Source of the DNA: Legionella genomosp. 1
Lineage (GTDB): Bacteria; Pseudomonadota; Gammaproteobacteria; Legionellales; Legionellaceae
Assembly (NCBI GenBank): GCA_945865355.1
Contig: CAMBDN010000136.1
Span: 1-6,887, forward strand
Direction: 5' to 3'
Length of the DNA stretch: 6,887 bases
Part shown: positions 5,919-6,887 of the stretch, in pieces
Position numbering within the stretch: the stretch's first letter is position 1
How the letters are laid out: each line of letters begins with the position of its first letter
The notes under the pieces: generated by a model
The model's database searches: none
What the model was told of the DNA's origin: nothing
What the model saw: the letters and a program-made list of their open reading frames with translations, nothing else
Made by a program: the position numbers and the translations under genes

Positions 5919-6887
5919 CTAAAGTTTGGGGTTCGAGTGGTGGTTAGGAGCGTTTCCTTCAGAGCTAGCGCCACCAGGGCCACTAAAGAACCCGAGTGCG
6001 CAGAGTGCAGCGGCCCCCCCTCCCTCACCAGGCAGGGCCTGGGCAGGATGGGGTTGATTAAATAGCTCAAGGCTTTGAGGTTTTAACTTTACCCACTTAC
6101 CCGCCTTCAGATTGCCTACAAAATCAGGATGCTCTTTATTGCCATCAAATAGGCGACCAAACTCATCCATCATCCTTTCCGCAACCCTAGAACGGATTGC
6201 CTTCCAGAGCGGAGCAACTATAAAGTCATTTTCTCGATCCTTTATTTGTTGAATAAGCTCACTTAACAGCTTGTCATCTTTACCCCTAAGACTTTCTAAG
6301 TAACGTAACGATTCCTCCATCACAACGATAGGCATTTTAAGCACAAAGGTCTCCATGCGTATGTAGATGACCTCAACATCAGGAATAATCCCTACGCACT
6401 TCTCCATTAATTTATTAAAAGTGCCTGCCATACAAATATGCCTGTCGTTTACGTTGCCGTCGTCGCCTCCTTCTGGAAGGAGATTATAACCACGCTGAGT
6501 TTCATAAAGCCCTTCAATCAATAGATGTTTTGCGTCAACTGGAGTGCCGATGAGATATTCTTTATCATTAATAGCAAGCCAAATGAAAGCTAGCAGTTGT
6601 TGTATGGATACGGCAGAGGTCTGGTCTTCGAAATAAGAATCATGGCTGGTGAGTCGAGCCAAACAGCGTTTTGCAGCCGGTATCTTTAGCGCGTCATCCG
6701 TGGTTGTAGATAACCACTGATGAATCGCACGAAGTGTATCATCCAAACACCCAGCGCCACTCAGTCTAGCGCCATAACGCTCACTTAACGCGCTGGCTGA
6801 TTTTGAAACCGACGCATGAACACTTGCCGTGTGAGTGCTTTGGGCTTGATTTATCGGAGCCCCTCCTCCGGCTTGCTGCGCAGGGGT
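5919..6887 (-). CDS. Unrecognised protein, C-terminal 322 residues (start beyond window)
   Basis: The frame is open from the right edge to TAG 5921-5919. A TTG at 6746 could be read as a start, but 47 further codons continue upstream without a stop and look coding, so the real start is probably outside. Visible residues 1-30 are a low-complexity Ala/Gln/Gly/Ser/Thr linker (TPAQQAGGGAPINQAQ...). Residues 35-275 look soluble and mostly helical, with no membrane segment. They include QQLLAFIWLAI, the region GYNLLPEGGDDGNVNDRH, then ICMAGTFNKLMEK around 151-163 and PDVEVIYI. The tail from about 276 is rich in Gly, Ala and Pro and comes from a G+C-rich stretch, unlike the rest. From memory the ICxAGTFNKL region recalls unnamed proteins of Legionella-like intracellular bacteria, where linker-plus-helical designs are common among secreted effectors. 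That link is only a suggestion. No function is assigned. Confidence 0.7.
   Translation of the reverse strand, partial: TPAQQAGGGAPINQAQSTHTASVHASVSKSASALSERYGARLSGAGCLDDTLRAIHQWLSTTTDDALKIPAAKRCLARLTSHDSYFEDQTSAVSIQQLLAFIWLAINDKEYLIGTPVDAKHLLIEGLYETQRGYNLLPEGGDDGNVNDRHICMAGTFNKLMEKCVGIIPDVEVIYIRMETFVLKMPIVVMEESLRYLESLRGKDDKLLSELIQQIKDRENDFIVAPLWKAIRSRVAERMMDEFGRLFDGNKEHPDFVGNLKAGKWVKLKPQSLELFNQPHPAQALPGEGGGAAALCALGFFSGPGGASSEGNAPNHHSNPKL
5921..6060. repeat. G+C-rich segment, possible dispersed repeat fused to the gene's 3' end
   Basis: Hand counting gives 86 G or C in 140 bases (61%), against 51 of 120 (42%) in the adjoining 6061-6180. The segment contains a C7 run at 6014-6020 and a perfect hairpin, CCAGGC 6028-6033 with GCCTGG 6037-6042. 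It is open in several frames on both strands. It encodes the odd Gly/Ala/Pro tail of the right-hand gene. A mobile or dispersed repeat is the simplest idea, but only one copy is visible here. Confidence 0.35.

Noticed and set aside
5921..5960. GGTTCGAGT resembling a tRNA T-loop
   Set aside because: Flanking bases do not pair into a T-stem and no acceptor, D or anticodon arms are present.
5805..6065. Plus-strand open frame of 86 codons across the G+C-rich segment
   Set aside because: It lies opposite the right-edge gene, has no good start context, and is explained by few stops in G+C-rich sequence.
1..6887. CRISPR array or toxin-antitoxin/defence cassette
   Set aside because: No regularly spaced repeats and no paired small genes with such features were found on either strand.

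Overview
The window is AT-rich bacterial DNA (coding parts roughly 40-45% G+C by eye). It holds a transposase fragment, a housekeeping protein kinase gene, a three-gene minus-strand operon, and part of an unrecognised gene at the right edge. The SrkA-type kinase, imidazolonepropionase and bacterial OPT transporter together fit a gammaproteobacterium. A host-associated relative of Legionella or Coxiella is my best guess. That guess rests on the look of the right-hand protein and the gene mix, not on a diagnostic marker.

Layout. Positions 1-256 (minus) encode the N-terminus of an IS110-family transposase that runs off the left edge. Its leader (257-337) can fold into a junction that hides the transposase ribosome binding site. 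A perfect TATAAT box at 494-499 then precedes srkA (532-1512, plus). Convergent to srkA is the minus-strand operon, read right to left: a short-chain dehydrogenase (5582-4824), hutI (4815-3583) and an OPT-family transporter (3590-1593). The first two genes are 8 nt apart and the last two overlap by 8 nt. A good sigma70-like promoter lies at 5619-5647. Positions 5583-5918 hold that promoter and a possible decayed small ORF. From 5919 to the right edge a minus-strand reading frame is open throughout. Its last ~47 codons lie in a G+C-rich stretch (about 61%, hand-counted) with a seven-G run.

How the genes may work together. HutI performs the third step of histidine degradation, but no other hut gene is in the window. 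The OPT transporter plausibly imports peptides or related nitrogen compounds, and the dehydrogenase acts on an unknown carbonyl substrate. Their tight packing implies co-expression, so the operon may serve amino-acid or peptide use. That is inference. SrkA is a stress-response kinase that appears to be transcribed alone here.

The points most worth a second look are the structured transposase leader (a bridge-RNA candidate region), the right-edge protein with its compositionally foreign tail and slippage-prone G7 tract, and the unusual dehydrogenase-hutI-OPT arrangement.
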